A stretch of DNA of 64,000 nucleotides from Virgibacillus necropolis (lineage in GTDB: Bacteria > Bacillota > Bacilli > Bacillales > Amphibacillaceae): the NCBI RefSeq assembly GCF_002224365.1, contig NZ_CP022437.1:930001-994000 (forward strand), read 5' to 3'. The translations under genes and the position numbers were made by a program. The notes under the pieces were generated by a model. It did not search any database. It had not been told where the DNA came from and worked only from the letters and a program-made list of their open reading frames with translations. Numbering within the stretch: the first letter of the stretch is position 1; every line of letters begins with the position of its first letter. This document shows, one piece after another, positions 24,559-34,363 of this stretch.

Positions 24559-25800
24559 ATGTTAAAAAAGTATTTAAGTTTATTGTTAATCGTTGCGCTT
24601 TTTGGAATTCTAGCAGCATGTGGAAATGATTCTGAAAAGTCATCAAGTTCAGTTACATTAGATGTTCAATATTATACAGAGGCAATTAGTGATGGTGCTA
24701 TTGAAGCAGCAAAAGAAGAATTCTCAGATTACACATTAAATTTCACTGAAGTACCAGCAGATGATACTTATGATGTAAAACTTAGAACAAGTTTAGATTC
24801 TGATTCAGCTCCAGATATTGTAACAATCAATTCTAACATACAAGAATTCCTGCCATATGCAGATAAATTTGTGAATTTCCTTGATTATGATGTAGAAAGT
24901 CTGGCAGAAAATTATGTTGAGTGGAAATGGGAATCTGCAAAAACTGCAGATAAAAGTTCAATGATTGCTATGCTGATCGATATAGGGCCTACCGCATTAT
25001 TCTATAGAATTGATTTGTTTGAAAAAGCAGGTCTTCCAACAGACCCACAAGAAGTATCAAATACAATTGTTACATCTGAAGATTATATGGAAGCAGCTAA
25101 AACATTATCAGAAGAAATTGACAAACCAATGTTCTTATCAGCTGTAGCATTACTTGGTGAAGAATACCGTAAGTTAAATTCTAGTATGTACAACAAAGAA
25201 GGCGAACTTACATTAGCAGATGGAAAATTAAAAGAAATTTGGGATTACACTGTGAAAGCAGTTAATGAAGGATATACATTAGGAACTAGAGCTAATACAA
25301 TCGATAACGTTGTAGCACAAAATAAAGGTTTATATGGGGCATATATTGGTGCCTCTTGGGGCGTTCTTGACGTGAAAGATGCTAAGGAAACGAAAGGAAA
25401 GTGGAGAATTGCTAAAGCACCAGGTGGTTATTCAAACCAAGGTGGTTCCTATTTAGCAGTTTTAGGAAACTCTGATCATCCTGAAGAAGCTGTGGAAGTA
25501 GTAAAATACTTAACTAATTTTGATAGTCAATTAGCTAACTTAACTGAAAACAGTTTATTCCCATCTCATCAAGAAGTATATGATACAGAAGCAATGGTTA
25601 ATAAAGATGAATGGTTTGGTGGTCAAAATATCAATGAATATTTCATTGAAGCTGCAGAAAATATTGAATATGTATACAGAGACCCTCGTGATTCAGCAGC
25701 ATTTACTATTTTTACTGATGAAATTCACTTGGTTGAATCACAAAATAAAGATCCAGAAGAAGCATGGAATGACGCTGTGAAAAAAGCTGAGCAACTGTAA
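24559..25800 (+). CDS. ABC transporter sugar-binding lipoprotein (family 1)
   Basis: Extracellular solute-binding protein of 413 aa anchored by lipid. The signal peptide MLKKYLSLLLIVALFGILAA ends in the lipobox LAAC-G, with the cysteine at about residue 21. The mature part has the family 1 (MalE-like) layout with a DSDSAPDIVTINSN hinge segment. A TTG codon directly precedes the ATG; either suits the AGGAGG site. It should deliver oligosaccharides to the two permeases encoded downstream; the alpha-mannosidases in the same cluster point to manno-oligosaccharides (inference). Confidence 0.9.
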   Translation: MLKKYLSLLLIVALFGILAACGNDSEKSSSSVTLDVQYYTEAISDGAIEAAKEEFSDYTLNFTEVPADDTYDVKLRTSLDSDSAPDIVTINSNIQEFLPYADKFVNFLDYDVESLAENYVEWKWESAKTADKSSMIAMLIDIGPTALFYRIDLFEKAGLPTDPQEVSNTIVTSEDYMEAAKTLSEEIDKPMFLSAVALLGEEYRKLNSSMYNKEGELTLADGKLKEIWDYTVKAVNEGYTLGTRANTIDNVVAQNKGLYGAYIGASWGVLDVKDAKETKGKWRIAKAPGGYSNQGGSYLAVLGNSDHPEEAVEVVKYLTNFDSQLANLTENSLFPSHQEVYDTEAMVNKDEWFGGQNINEYFIEAAENIEYVYRDPRDSAAFTIFTDEIHLVESQNKDPEEAWNDAVKKAEQL

Positions 25801-25803
25801 GAA

Positions 25804-25838
25804 AATTAGGTGCCAAGGCAATCCTCGGGCACCTAATT
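25804..25838 (+). terminator. Perfect hairpin between binding protein and permease genes
   Basis: An 11-bp perfect stem AATTAGGTGCC/GGCACCTAATT with a 13-nt loop lies 3 bp after the binding-protein stop. No strong T tract follows, so it likely attenuates transcription or protects the 3' end of the binding-protein mRNA, a usual way to make more binding protein than permease. Confidence 0.6.
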
Positions 25839-25931
25839 ACATATTTTAATACTTTAGAATAAGTAAACTAAGCCTTTCGCATTAAGACTACTTCATGCTT
25901 CCTATTTCTAATATTAAGGACGGGTATACTA

Positions 25932-26861
25932 ATGGAGCAAATACAAGACTATAATCAAATTTCAAAAAAAGAAAAGTTAAAAAAATGGTTTGATAAGATT
26001 ACCCCATATATCTTTATTTCCCCATTCTATATATTGTTTGTAGTATTCGGTTTGTTCCCAATCATCTTCTCGGCTATTTTAGCTTTCAATAAATGGGATG
26101 GCATTGGAGATATGGAATTTGTTGGAATGCAAAATTTCAATCGTTTAATACAGGATAGTGAGTTTTGGCTATCTGTATATAACACACTGATTATTTGGAT
26201 TATCGGTACTGCACCGATGATTTTAGCAGCATTAGTTATTGCCTTTTTAATTAATTTAAAAATAATTAAATATAAAAACTTTTACCGCACAACAATGTTC
26301 ATGCCATACGTAACATCTGTTGTTGCTGTAACTATCCTATTTGGATTAGTTTTTTCAAGTTCTTCTGGATTAGCGAACGGTTTATTGCAGTTTTTGGGTT
26401 TTGAACGGATCGATTTTATTAATGATCCTTTCTGGGTGAAACTTGTTATTGCCTCCGTTAATATATGGCAATATATAGGTTATAACATGATTATCTTTTT
26501 CACTGGTTTGCAGCGTATACCCAAAGATTATTATGAAGCAGCAATCATTGATGGAGCGAGCAATTATCAAATCTTCAGTAAAATTACCATACCAATAATT
26601 AAACCAATTATTTTATTTGTTGTCATGATGTCGACCATCGGGGGCATTCAAATATTTACTGAAGCACAAGTTCTGGTGCCAACGAATGCAACTGCTGAAG
26701 GTGGTTCTTTAACGGTTGTTTATTATATGTATAAAATAGCATTTGAAAGAAGTAATTATGGTTACGGAGCAACTGTCTCATGGGGATTGGTTGCGATTAT
26801 AATTATGTTCTCTATTCTAAATTGGTATCTAACGACAAAAAGAATTAAAGGTGAAGAATAA
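25932..26861 (+). CDS. ABC sugar permease, MalF/UgpA type
   Basis: Inner-membrane subunit of a carbohydrate (CUT1) importer, 309 aa with six predicted membrane segments starting at ITPYIFISPFYILFVVFGLFPIIF. The EAA loop that contacts the ATPase is EAAIIDGASNYQIFSKITIPIIKP at about residues 203-226. Its stop overlaps the next permease start by one base (TAATG). No ATPase gene lies in the cluster. Confidence 0.9.
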   Translation: MEQIQDYNQISKKEKLKKWFDKITPYIFISPFYILFVVFGLFPIIFSAILAFNKWDGIGDMEFVGMQNFNRLIQDSEFWLSVYNTLIIWIIGTAPMILAALVIAFLINLKIIKYKNFYRTTMFMPYVTSVVAVTILFGLVFSSSSGLANGLLQFLGFERIDFINDPFWVKLVIASVNIWQYIGYNMIIFFTGLQRIPKDYYEAAIIDGASNYQIFSKITIPIIKPIILFVVMMSTIGGIQIFTEAQVLVPTNATAEGGSLTVVYYMYKIAFERSNYGYGATVSWGLVAIIIMFSILNWYLTTKRIKGEE

Positions 26862-27688
26862 TGAGGAAATTTAATGTATCATCAATCATTATAAGGGGTG
26901 TTTTGCTATTAGGTGTTGCGTTTTCCGCTTTTCCTTTTTATTGGATGATTGTAACGGCCAGCAGAGCTACTACGGAGATTTATTCAGTTCCACCGAAATT
27001 TACGTTAGGTGACGAATTACTTAATAATATTTATACGGTTTTTGAAAGTACAAGTTTTTTTCAATCCTTCTTAAATACATTGTTTATTGCAGTTGTTTCA
27101 ACTACTTTGATTTTATTTTTTGACTCTTTAGCAGGGTACACATTTGCTAAATTAAAATTTAAGGGAAGGCATACATTGTTTGTAATTTTATTATCTACCA
27201 TGATGATTCCAGGGTTATTAAACATTATTCCTCAATTTATTATGATGGATACTATTGGGTGGGTTGGCTCCTATAAAGCATTGATAATACCTGGTATGGT
27301 AAATGCATTTGGTATCTTCTGGATTAAACAATACGCAGAAGGAGCAATACCTAACACTTTATTGGAAGCAGCCAAAATTGATGGCTGTACAACATTTGGT
27401 ATCTACTGGAAAATAGCATTACCTATTTTACGGCCCTCTTTAGCATTTTTAGGATTATTCACATTTATGCAATCATGGAATGATTATATGTGGCCATTGA
27501 TCATCCTGAATGATCCTGAGAAATTTACATTAATGCTTGAATTGACACAGTTACAAGGCTTGTATTTTACAAATTATCCATTAGTTATTACGGGTACACT
27601 TTTAGCGACAATACCTATTTTAATTGTATTCTTCATTTTCAGTAAGCAATTAATGTCCGGAATTACGGAGGGTGCTATTAAGGAATAA
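26861..27688 (+). CDS. ABC sugar permease, MalG/UgpE type
   Basis: Partner permease of 275 aa with six membrane segments and the EAA loop EAAKIDGCTTFGIYWKIALPILRP at about residues 168-191. It forms a heterodimer with the preceding protein, with which it is translationally coupled. A shared multi-operon ATPase of the MsmX type, encoded elsewhere, would be needed for transport. Confidence 0.9.
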   Translation: MRKFNVSSIIIRGVLLLGVAFSAFPFYWMIVTASRATTEIYSVPPKFTLGDELLNNIYTVFESTSFFQSFLNTLFIAVVSTTLILFFDSLAGYTFAKLKFKGRHTLFVILLSTMMIPGLLNIIPQFIMMDTIGWVGSYKALIIPGMVNAFGIFWIKQYAEGAIPNTLLEAAKIDGCTTFGIYWKIALPILRPSLAFLGLFTFMQSWNDYMWPLIILNDPEKFTLMLELTQLQGLYFTNYPLVITGTLLATIPILIVFFIFSKQLMSGITEGAIKE

Positions 27689-27709
27689 TAACAAGGGGAA
27701 TGAAAAATA

Positions 27710-28303
27710 ATGGAAGAAAAAATCATCGAAGGATTAGAGATATTGTGGAATATTTTCGTTTTAAGCCTGCTTGTCATTACATTTTCATTGTTAATTATTT
27801 CTATTGTTCCTTCATTTCTAGCGTGTATTTCAGTTGTAAGGCAATTAAAGGAAAAGAAAGTAAGTAATTTAGATATTAATGTGATTGCTTTCTGGGGAAA
27901 TTTTAAAAGTTATTTTTGGAAAGGTGTCATTGTTCAACTATTTGGAGCAGTTGTGTTAGTAGTTGCTTACATTAATTTTCAGCTAATCATCCAAAGCAAC
28001 AACAGTATTGAAAAGTTTATTGTTATAACTGTTACGATAACATTTTTGATTATAACATTGATGTTCTTATTGAATTTAATGTATGGAATAACTATTAAAC
28101 ATGTGAATGTGAAGCTATTGGAACATAACTTGTTATTGGTGTTTGCTAAATTACCTATAGTGTTATTACTTTCACTTTGTTATTTACTTTTTTTCGTTAC
28201 AGCATTTTTATTACCTCAAGTACTGATTTTAACAGTAGGGTTATTAATCCTAATTCATTATAAGACAGGATCAAAAATATGGGAACAATTTGATCAGGTT
28301 TAA
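27710..28303 (+). CDS. YesL-like DUF624 membrane protein
   Basis: A 197-aa protein with about five hydrophobic segments, of the DUF624 (YesL) family, commonly found beside CUT1-type sugar ABC transporters in Bacillaceae (for example the yes rhamnogalacturonan cluster). Its function is not established. The ribosome site AAGGGGAATG lies before the ATG, 21 bp after the MalG-type permease, so it is in the same operon. An accessory role in transport is the usual guess. Confidence 0.7.
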   Translation: MEEKIIEGLEILWNIFVLSLLVITFSLLIISIVPSFLACISVVRQLKEKKVSNLDINVIAFWGNFKSYFWKGVIVQLFGAVVLVVAYINFQLIIQSNNSIEKFIVITVTITFLIITLMFLLNLMYGITIKHVNVKLLEHNLLLVFAKLPIVLLLSLCYLLFFVTAFLLPQVLILTVGLLILIHYKTGSKIWEQFDQV

Positions 28304-28329
28304 TATTAATTCATAAGGAGAATACGAAT

Positions 28330-31300
28330 ATGTTTTTTACTCTGGAAAAGTTAAGCAGCAGAATAGAAGAATTAGAAAAATACAGGTATATAAACAGACA
28401 AAATATAGAAATTTGGCATTGTAAAGAAGATATTTCCAAAAACGAAAAGTACCCACCTGAAGTTGATTCTTCATGGGGAAAACTGGAAAAAGGTGATCAA
28501 TGGACAGGCAGAGACCGATATTTTTGGCTGAGTACAGAGGTTTCGATACCAAATCCTGATTATGGACGAGTAATTATGCTGTTTGATTTCGGAAAGACAG
28601 ATGGAGGAACAAATTCAGGATTTGAATCATTGCTGTTTATAGATGGGAAACCATATCAAGGGGTAGATGGAAATCATAAAGAAGTATTAATAGGAGAAGA
28701 ATATTACGGCAAGAAAGTAAAGGTTAGTTTGAAATTATGGACCGGGTTAGAAGGCGGAGGCCCACCACAAATTAATAATCATAACTATAAATACAGTGAT
28801 CTGGCTTTTCTGCATCCTGAAGTGGATGATTTATATTTTACAAGTAACATGATTTTAAAAACAGTAAAAATTTTAGATGATAATAACCACGAAAAATGGC
28901 ATTTGCAAAAGATACTGAATGACAGTTATAAACTGATAGACTGGTCTGACCCAGGCAATGAAGTGTTTTATTATTCATGTATAGAAGCAAATAAACAACT
29001 CCAAAGCGATTTAGATAAATTAAATAAACACACACCTGTAACAGTAACGGCAATCGGTCACACACATATTGATGTAGCATGGCTCTGGCGCTTGAAACAT
29101 ACGAGAGAAAAATCTGCAAGATCTTTTTCTACGGTTTTAAGGTTAATGGAACAATATCCAGATTATTATTTCCTGCAATCTCAACCACAATTATATGCCT
29201 ATATTAAAGCGGAATATCCAGAAATTTATTCTCAAATAAATAACAGGGTAAAAGATGGGAAATGGGAAATAGATGGTGCAATGTGGCTGGAAGCAGATTG
29301 TAATATATCATCCGGTGAATCTTTAGTTAGGCAAATTTTATATGGTACTAAATTTATGATGGAAGAATTCGGAAAGAAGCCTAAATTTTTATGGTTGCCA
29401 GATGTTTTTGGTTATTCGTGGGCTTTACCGCAAATTTTAAAGAAAACGAATTTAGATACTTTTATGACAACAAAAATAAGCTGGAATCAATACAATCGTA
29501 TGCCTCATGACACTTTCTGGTGGAGAGGAATCGATGGAAGTGAAGTGCTGACCCACTTTATATCAACACCTGAACCAGAAGATTATGGTACTGATTCGTT
29601 CTTTTACACATACAATGGCGTAATTGAACCCAAGACAGTAAAAGGAACATATGATAATTACGTTGATAAGGATATCAATCATGAGTTATTGCTTGCCTAT
29701 GGCCATGGCGATGGTGGTGGTGGTGTTAATCGTGAAATGCTAGAAAACCGCAGACGTTTAGATAAAATACCAGGGTTGCCAAATGTGAAAACAGGCAGTG
29801 CAAATGAATACTTTGATAATTTGCATAACACGATTATGAATTCCAATAATTATGTGCATACCTGGGATGGAGAATTATACCTTGAATACCATCGGGGCAC
29901 GTATACATCTCAAGCCTTTATGAAAAAGACAAATAGAAAATTAGAACAAGATTTTAGAGAAACAGAGTTTTTGAATACTTGGGCAACTATAGATAATAAA
30001 GACTTGGCTTATCCAAAGGATGTGTTTTTACATGGATGGCACATTCTGTTAAGAAATCAATTTCACGATATCATTCCAGGAACTTCGATTAAGGAAGTGT
30101 ATGAAGACTCAAAAATAGAATATCAAGAAGCATCTGATTTGATTACTGAAATTAATGATACTTGGGAGAAGACAGCGCTAACGAATGACGAAAACACGTG
30201 GTCAGTTATCAATAGTGCTACTTGGGACCGAGATGAAATCGTTCATATTCTGGAAGAAAATCCTAATTTACAATTTAAGGATGAATCAGGAAAATTATTA
30301 GAAGCCACTAAAGTGTCTGATGGCTATAAAGTATTTGTATCTGATATTCCAAGTTTAGGTTATAAAACAATCAAGAGTGTTGAAGAAATTCCAAATCATG
30401 CTAATCAATTGGAATTCATACAGAAAGACAATCGTATAGAAACACCTTTTTATATAGTTAGCTGGAATGGAAAAGGCCAGTTAGATGCCATTTATGATAA
30501 AAAAAATGATCGTCAAATATTAGCTGAAAATCGAAATGGTAATGTGTTTCAATTATTTGAGGATAAACCAATGAATTTTGATGCGTGGGATATCGATATA
30601 TATTATCAAGATAAATATAAAGAATTAGAAGCTGAAATTATTTCTGTAAAAGAAAAAAATTCACTATTTATTGAAGTTGAATTTTCTTATAATTTTGGCC
30701 AATCTACCTTAACGCAAAGTATGATTCTGTATAAGGATTCTAAACGAATTGATTTTAATACAAAAGTTGATTGGCATGAACGTCAACAATTACTGAAAGC
30801 TGCCTTCCCGGTAAACATAAGAGCTACTGAGGCAACTTATGATATTCAATTTGGAAATGTAAAAAGACCAACTCACTGGAATACTAGTTGGGATATGGCG
30901 AAATTTGAGAGTGTAGCACATCAATGGGTTGATCTATCAGAATATAAATCTGGCATAAGTTTATTAAATGATTGTAAGTACGGACACGATGTTAAAGATA
31001 ATGTATTACGCCTTACCCTGCTTAAGGGGCCTACTTTTCCGGATCCAGATGCTGATATTGGATATCACGAATTTACTTATAGTTTGTATCCGCATCAAGG
31101 TGATTTTATTACGGGAGAGACAGTTCAAGCTGCATGGGAATTAAATAATCCCCTTCATGTATGTAAAGGAAAAATGGATTCCAGCATGGAACAATTATTG
31201 GAAATATCAGGTGAACCTAATATTCTAATTGATGCAATCAAACAACCTGAAGGACATACAAATGGTATGTTGATACGTTTCCATGATTACTCTGGGGGAA

Positions 31301-31452
31301 CACAGAAGTTTTCACTAAAACCAAATTTTGCTTTCAAATCATGGATGGAAACAAACTTGCTTGAAGAGGAGACAGGCAGTAAAGAAATCGCTCAAAGAAT
31401 ATCAATAGAATTAAAGCCATATGAAATTAAAACAATCCTGATTGAGCAATAA
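28330..31452 (+). CDS. GH38 alpha-mannosidase, large cytosolic (MAN2C1-like) type
   Basis: Retaining alpha-mannosidase of 1040 aa. It has an N-terminal extension of about 235 residues ahead of the catalytic barrel, the architecture of class II cytosolic enzymes (MAN2C1, yeast Ams1). Motifs: AIGHTHIDVAWLWRLKHTREKSARSF (zinc and substrate binding), nucleophile Asp358 in WLPDVFGYSWALPQIL, and LRNQFHDIIPGTSIKEVYED. No signal peptide is seen. It is unlike the 871-aa MngB-type enzyme at 18155, so the genome carries two GH38 subtypes. It should trim imported alpha-mannosides from the non-reducing end, complementing the GH125 enzyme at 42687. Confidence 0.92.
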   Translation: MFFTLEKLSSRIEELEKYRYINRQNIEIWHCKEDISKNEKYPPEVDSSWGKLEKGDQWTGRDRYFWLSTEVSIPNPDYGRVIMLFDFGKTDGGTNSGFESLLFIDGKPYQGVDGNHKEVLIGEEYYGKKVKVSLKLWTGLEGGGPPQINNHNYKYSDLAFLHPEVDDLYFTSNMILKTVKILDDNNHEKWHLQKILNDSYKLIDWSDPGNEVFYYSCIEANKQLQSDLDKLNKHTPVTVTAIGHTHIDVAWLWRLKHTREKSARSFSTVLRLMEQYPDYYFLQSQPQLYAYIKAEYPEIYSQINNRVKDGKWEIDGAMWLEADCNISSGESLVRQILYGTKFMMEEFGKKPKFLWLPDVFGYSWALPQILKKTNLDTFMTTKISWNQYNRMPHDTFWWRGIDGSEVLTHFISTPEPEDYGTDSFFYTYNGVIEPKTVKGTYDNYVDKDINHELLLAYGHGDGGGGVNREMLENRRRLDKIPGLPNVKTGSANEYFDNLHNTIMNSNNYVHTWDGELYLEYHRGTYTSQAFMKKTNRKLEQDFRETEFLNTWATIDNKDLAYPKDVFLHGWHILLRNQFHDIIPGTSIKEVYEDSKIEYQEASDLITEINDTWEKTALTNDENTWSVINSATWDRDEIVHILEENPNLQFKDESGKLLEATKVSDGYKVFVSDIPSLGYKTIKSVEEIPNHANQLEFIQKDNRIETPFYIVSWNGKGQLDAIYDKKNDRQILAENRNGNVFQLFEDKPMNFDAWDIDIYYQDKYKELEAEIISVKEKNSLFIEVEFSYNFGQSTLTQSMILYKDSKRIDFNTKVDWHERQQLLKAAFPVNIRATEATYDIQFGNVKRPTHWNTSWDMAKFESVAHQWVDLSEYKSGISLLNDCKYGHDVKDNVLRLTLLKGPTFPDPDADIGYHEFTYSLYPHQGDFITGETVQAAWELNNPLHVCKGKMDSSMEQLLEISGEPNILIDAIKQPEGHTNGMLIRFHDYSGGTQKFSLKPNFAFKSWMETNLLEEETGSKEIAQRISIELKPYEIKTILIEQ

Positions 31453-31604
31453 TGTTTGAACTTTGCGAATCTATTTCTTTTAATATGGAAATGAAATACT
31501 TTTGTAGATTATTGTATTGAAAATGCGATAAGAACTAATTTTAGTTGCGATAAAAAACTGTCACTTCTTCTACATGTTATTGTCAAAAAAAGTCATTAGG
31601 TGAA

Positions 31605-31633
31605 TTGTTTTCCAACAAGTTAGATCTTACTAT
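31605..31633 (+). promoter_or_regulatory. Putative sigma-A promoter of the regulator/Lac-type PTS operon
   Basis: TTGTTT (31605-31610) and TACTAT (31628-31633) are 17 bp apart, about 24 bp before the start codon. The 205-bp gap before it has no clear terminator for the GH38 gene. Confidence 0.45.
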
Positions 31634-31657
31634 AGATAAGAGGAGGTAGCATATGCG

Positions 31658-33676
31658 ATGAAGTTAAAAGAAAGGGAAATGAAAATTTTAGAATTCCTTC
31701 TTAAACAAGGTGATTTTGTCAATTATAAAGTTATCTCTAACAAATTAAATTTATCTAGCCGACAAGTAAGATATGATTTGGAGAATTTGAATGAAACACT
31801 CATTAAATCAGATTTTAATGTGGTGAAAAGACATCATAAAAAAGGTGTTCTTATCATTAAAAAAGATAAATTAAGAGAAGAACTGGAACAATTCAAAAAA
31901 TATACAACGAAAACAAAATATAAATTTTCAAGAGAAAATATACAGCGGTTTATTTTATTGAAATTACTGCTAAATGACAGTCCGGTACAGGTTTCCGAGC
32001 TTCAGGATATTTTGTTTGTATCCCGAACCACTGTCTTAAATCACTTAAATGATTTAGAAGGACTTTTATTTTTAGAAAACCTAAAATTGGAACATAAACA
32101 ACGAAAAGGCTTCTATGTAGAAGGGGGTAAGATAAATAAATACAATCTACTTTCACAAACGTTAATAAATATTATCAATGTTCGGGAACTGTATAGTTTT
32201 ATATTAGATAATGATAAAGTTTTTTCAAAAGAGGCAGAGATAATATTTTTTAGTTTATTAGATATAGAATATGTTCATCAAGCTTTGCTGGAATGTCAAA
32301 AGATAGAAAAATATCTCGATAAGATATTAAATGATCGAATGTTCGTACTTCTATTAACAATTATCATGAAGATAATAGAAAGGGATAATAACTGGTTTTT
32401 TGACACAGAAAGGTTTGAAAATAATTCATTTTTATCTGAGCAGGAGAAGTTAATACAAAGTTTATTACAGTCTTCAAAAAATGAATTAACTGAACAGATG
32501 AATGAATTTGTGGATTCCATTATGGAAGAAGTCGGCAGTTCATTTCATATAGATTTCTTTAAAAATGGAGAATTCGTATCGCAATTGAAACATCATATAG
32601 AGATGATGTTTAACAGAAACAAACAATCTGTAATAGTTAAAAACCCAGTTTTCGATCAATTTATTGCAGACCACAAGGAACTGTTTCTCGCTACAAAGAA
32701 AGCCTGTAATAATGCAGAGAATTTATTAGGAATTAATATTGATGAACAAGAAATCTCATTTATCGCAATCTACTTTGCATCTGAGCTTAAAAAGAAAGAA
32801 AGTGAAAAGCTAAGAAAAGCAAAAATATTAGTTATTTGCGCTGAAGGTATCGCAATTTCCAAGATGATTATGGTTCAAATGGAAAAAATATTCGAATATA
32901 AAAAAATTGATACAGCTTCTGTTCATGAATTCAATGAAGAAAAATTAAAAGAGTATGATCTTATTGTAACAACAGTAGAGATTCCGGATATATCCAGCGC
33001 AAAGATTGTAAAGATTAATAATTATTTGCAAAGAAAAGATATTGAAACGTTACAGCAATTTCTAAGCCTCAAATTTATGGTGAATGATAAAAAGAACCTA
33101 GATAAGTTTAACCTATTAATGAAAACAATCCGTGAGAATACTAGTTCTATCAATAATTTAAGTAAACTGGAACTTGATTTAATCAGCATTTTGTCCAGGG
33201 AAGAAACAAATAAAGTTAATAATACACTACCTAAAATAAAGTTTGGTGAGGAACATATTACGATTAATAAAGGGAAATTAAGATGGGATGAAGGGATCAA
33301 ATTAGGAACAAGTGCATTAATTGACAGAACATATGTTACACCGAACTATGAGAATAAAATTACACATAATATAAGAAAATATGGACCATATATGGTAGTT
33401 GCACCAGGTGTGATGATTGCCCATGCAGGAATGGAAGACGGTGTGATTGAAGAATCAATGTGGCTAACCATTTTACCTTATGGGATACGACTGAATGACC
33501 GGTTTGATGAACCGATAACAGTAATTTTTACACTGGCCTTTAAGAATAAAGGTACTCGTCACTTGATGGAGAAAATAGCAAATCTGGCTCTAAACAAAGA
33601 AAAAATGAATCATATTATAGAGCTATCTTCAAGCGAAGAAATATACGACTTTGTTTCAGCATCTATCTATAACTAA
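31658..33676 (+). CDS. BglG/Mga-type PRD regulator with EIIB-like and EIIA domains (third in window)
   Basis: PTS-controlled regulator of 672 aa: HTH (about 5-55), second HTH (about 90-150), PRDs (about 170-385), an EIIB-like domain with Cys394 (VICAEGIAISK), and EIIA with His589 (MIAHAGMEDG). The EIIB loop has lost the usual GxGTS glycine/serine pattern, and the EIIA block lacks the ARP of the other two regulators. It is followed 12 bp later by a lactose/cellobiose-type PTS, a transporter family distinct from its own EIIA type. It probably controls this PTS and the mannoside catabolic genes. Confidence 0.85.
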   Translation: MKLKEREMKILEFLLKQGDFVNYKVISNKLNLSSRQVRYDLENLNETLIKSDFNVVKRHHKKGVLIIKKDKLREELEQFKKYTTKTKYKFSRENIQRFILLKLLLNDSPVQVSELQDILFVSRTTVLNHLNDLEGLLFLENLKLEHKQRKGFYVEGGKINKYNLLSQTLINIINVRELYSFILDNDKVFSKEAEIIFFSLLDIEYVHQALLECQKIEKYLDKILNDRMFVLLLTIIMKIIERDNNWFFDTERFENNSFLSEQEKLIQSLLQSSKNELTEQMNEFVDSIMEEVGSSFHIDFFKNGEFVSQLKHHIEMMFNRNKQSVIVKNPVFDQFIADHKELFLATKKACNNAENLLGINIDEQEISFIAIYFASELKKKESEKLRKAKILVICAEGIAISKMIMVQMEKIFEYKKIDTASVHEFNEEKLKEYDLIVTTVEIPDISSAKIVKINNYLQRKDIETLQQFLSLKFMVNDKKNLDKFNLLMKTIRENTSSINNLSKLELDLISILSREETNKVNNTLPKIKFGEEHITINKGKLRWDEGIKLGTSALIDRTYVTPNYENKITHNIRKYGPYMVVAPGVMIAHAGMEDGVIEESMWLTILPYGIRLNDRFDEPITVIFTLAFKNKGTRHLMEKIANLALNKEKMNHIIELSSSEEIYDFVSASIYN

Positions 33677-33688
33677 GGAGATTTTATC

Positions 33689-34006
33689 ATGAACAATGAA
33701 CAAATATCGTTTGAAATAATTTCAAAAGCAGGTGATGCATTCAGTAAATTAATGGAAGCACTCAAATTACAACGGTTGGGAAAAAGCGAAGAAGTAGAAC
33801 AATGTATCTCTGAATCTGAAAAGTTAATCAATGAAGCACATAACATTCAAACAGAGTTAATTGTAAATGAGTCAAGAGGAGAGAAGAATGAATTTTCCGT
33901 ACTCCTCATACATGCTCAAGATACTTTAATGAACAGCATATTATTGATGACTGTTACTAAAGAAATGGTAGAAATGTATAATATGCTGAAAGTGGAGGAG
34001 AGATAA
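33689..34006 (+). CDS. PTS EIIA component, lactose/cellobiose type
   Basis: All-helical EIIA of 105 aa (LacF/CelC/ChbA family) with phospho-acceptor His75 in LLIHAQDTLMNS. Members form trimers, take phosphate from HPr and pass it to a LacEB/CelA-type EIIB. The stop overlaps the EIIB start by one base (TAATG). Confidence 0.92.
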   Translation: MNNEQISFEIISKAGDAFSKLMEALKLQRLGKSEEVEQCISESEKLINEAHNIQTELIVNESRGEKNEFSVLLIHAQDTLMNSILLMTVTKEMVEMYNMLKVEER

Positions 34007-34341
34007 TGGGAATGGATAAACTTCATATACTACTATTATGTAATTTAGGATCGTCTACGGGAATTATGGTTTCGAAAATGAAGGAAGTAGCTAGAAATAG
34101 TGCAAAACTTAAAAAGGTTGATATTAATATTGAAGCACACCCTGCAGGCGAATTAAGAGAGTATATTGATAAATTTGATGTAATTCTTTTAGGACCTCAA
34201 ATAGCACATAGATATGATGAACTGGAAGCAATCGCTGATCAAAAAAATACACCTATAGGAATTATTGATAGTAGAGATTATGGGAGCATCAATGCAGGAA
34301 ACATCCTGAAACAATCAATCGTAATGAAAATGAATAAATAA
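34006..34341 (+). CDS. PTS EIIB component, lactose/cellobiose type
   Basis: A 111-aa EIIB of the cellobiose/diacetylchitobiose family with Cys12 in LLLCNLGSSTGIMV and the LLGPQIAHRYDEL segment typical of CelA/ChbB. It accepts phosphate from the overlapping EIIA and phosphorylates the sugar on EIIC. The family handles beta-glucosides, chitobiose and lactose. In this mannosidase cluster a mannobiose or a core disaccharide is possible (inference). Confidence 0.92.
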   Translation: MGMDKLHILLLCNLGSSTGIMVSKMKEVARNSAKLKKVDINIEAHPAGELREYIDKFDVILLGPQIAHRYDELEAIADQKNTPIGIIDSRDYGSINAGNILKQSIVMKMNK

Positions 34342-34363
34342 TGAGATAGGAAGAGAAAGCTAT

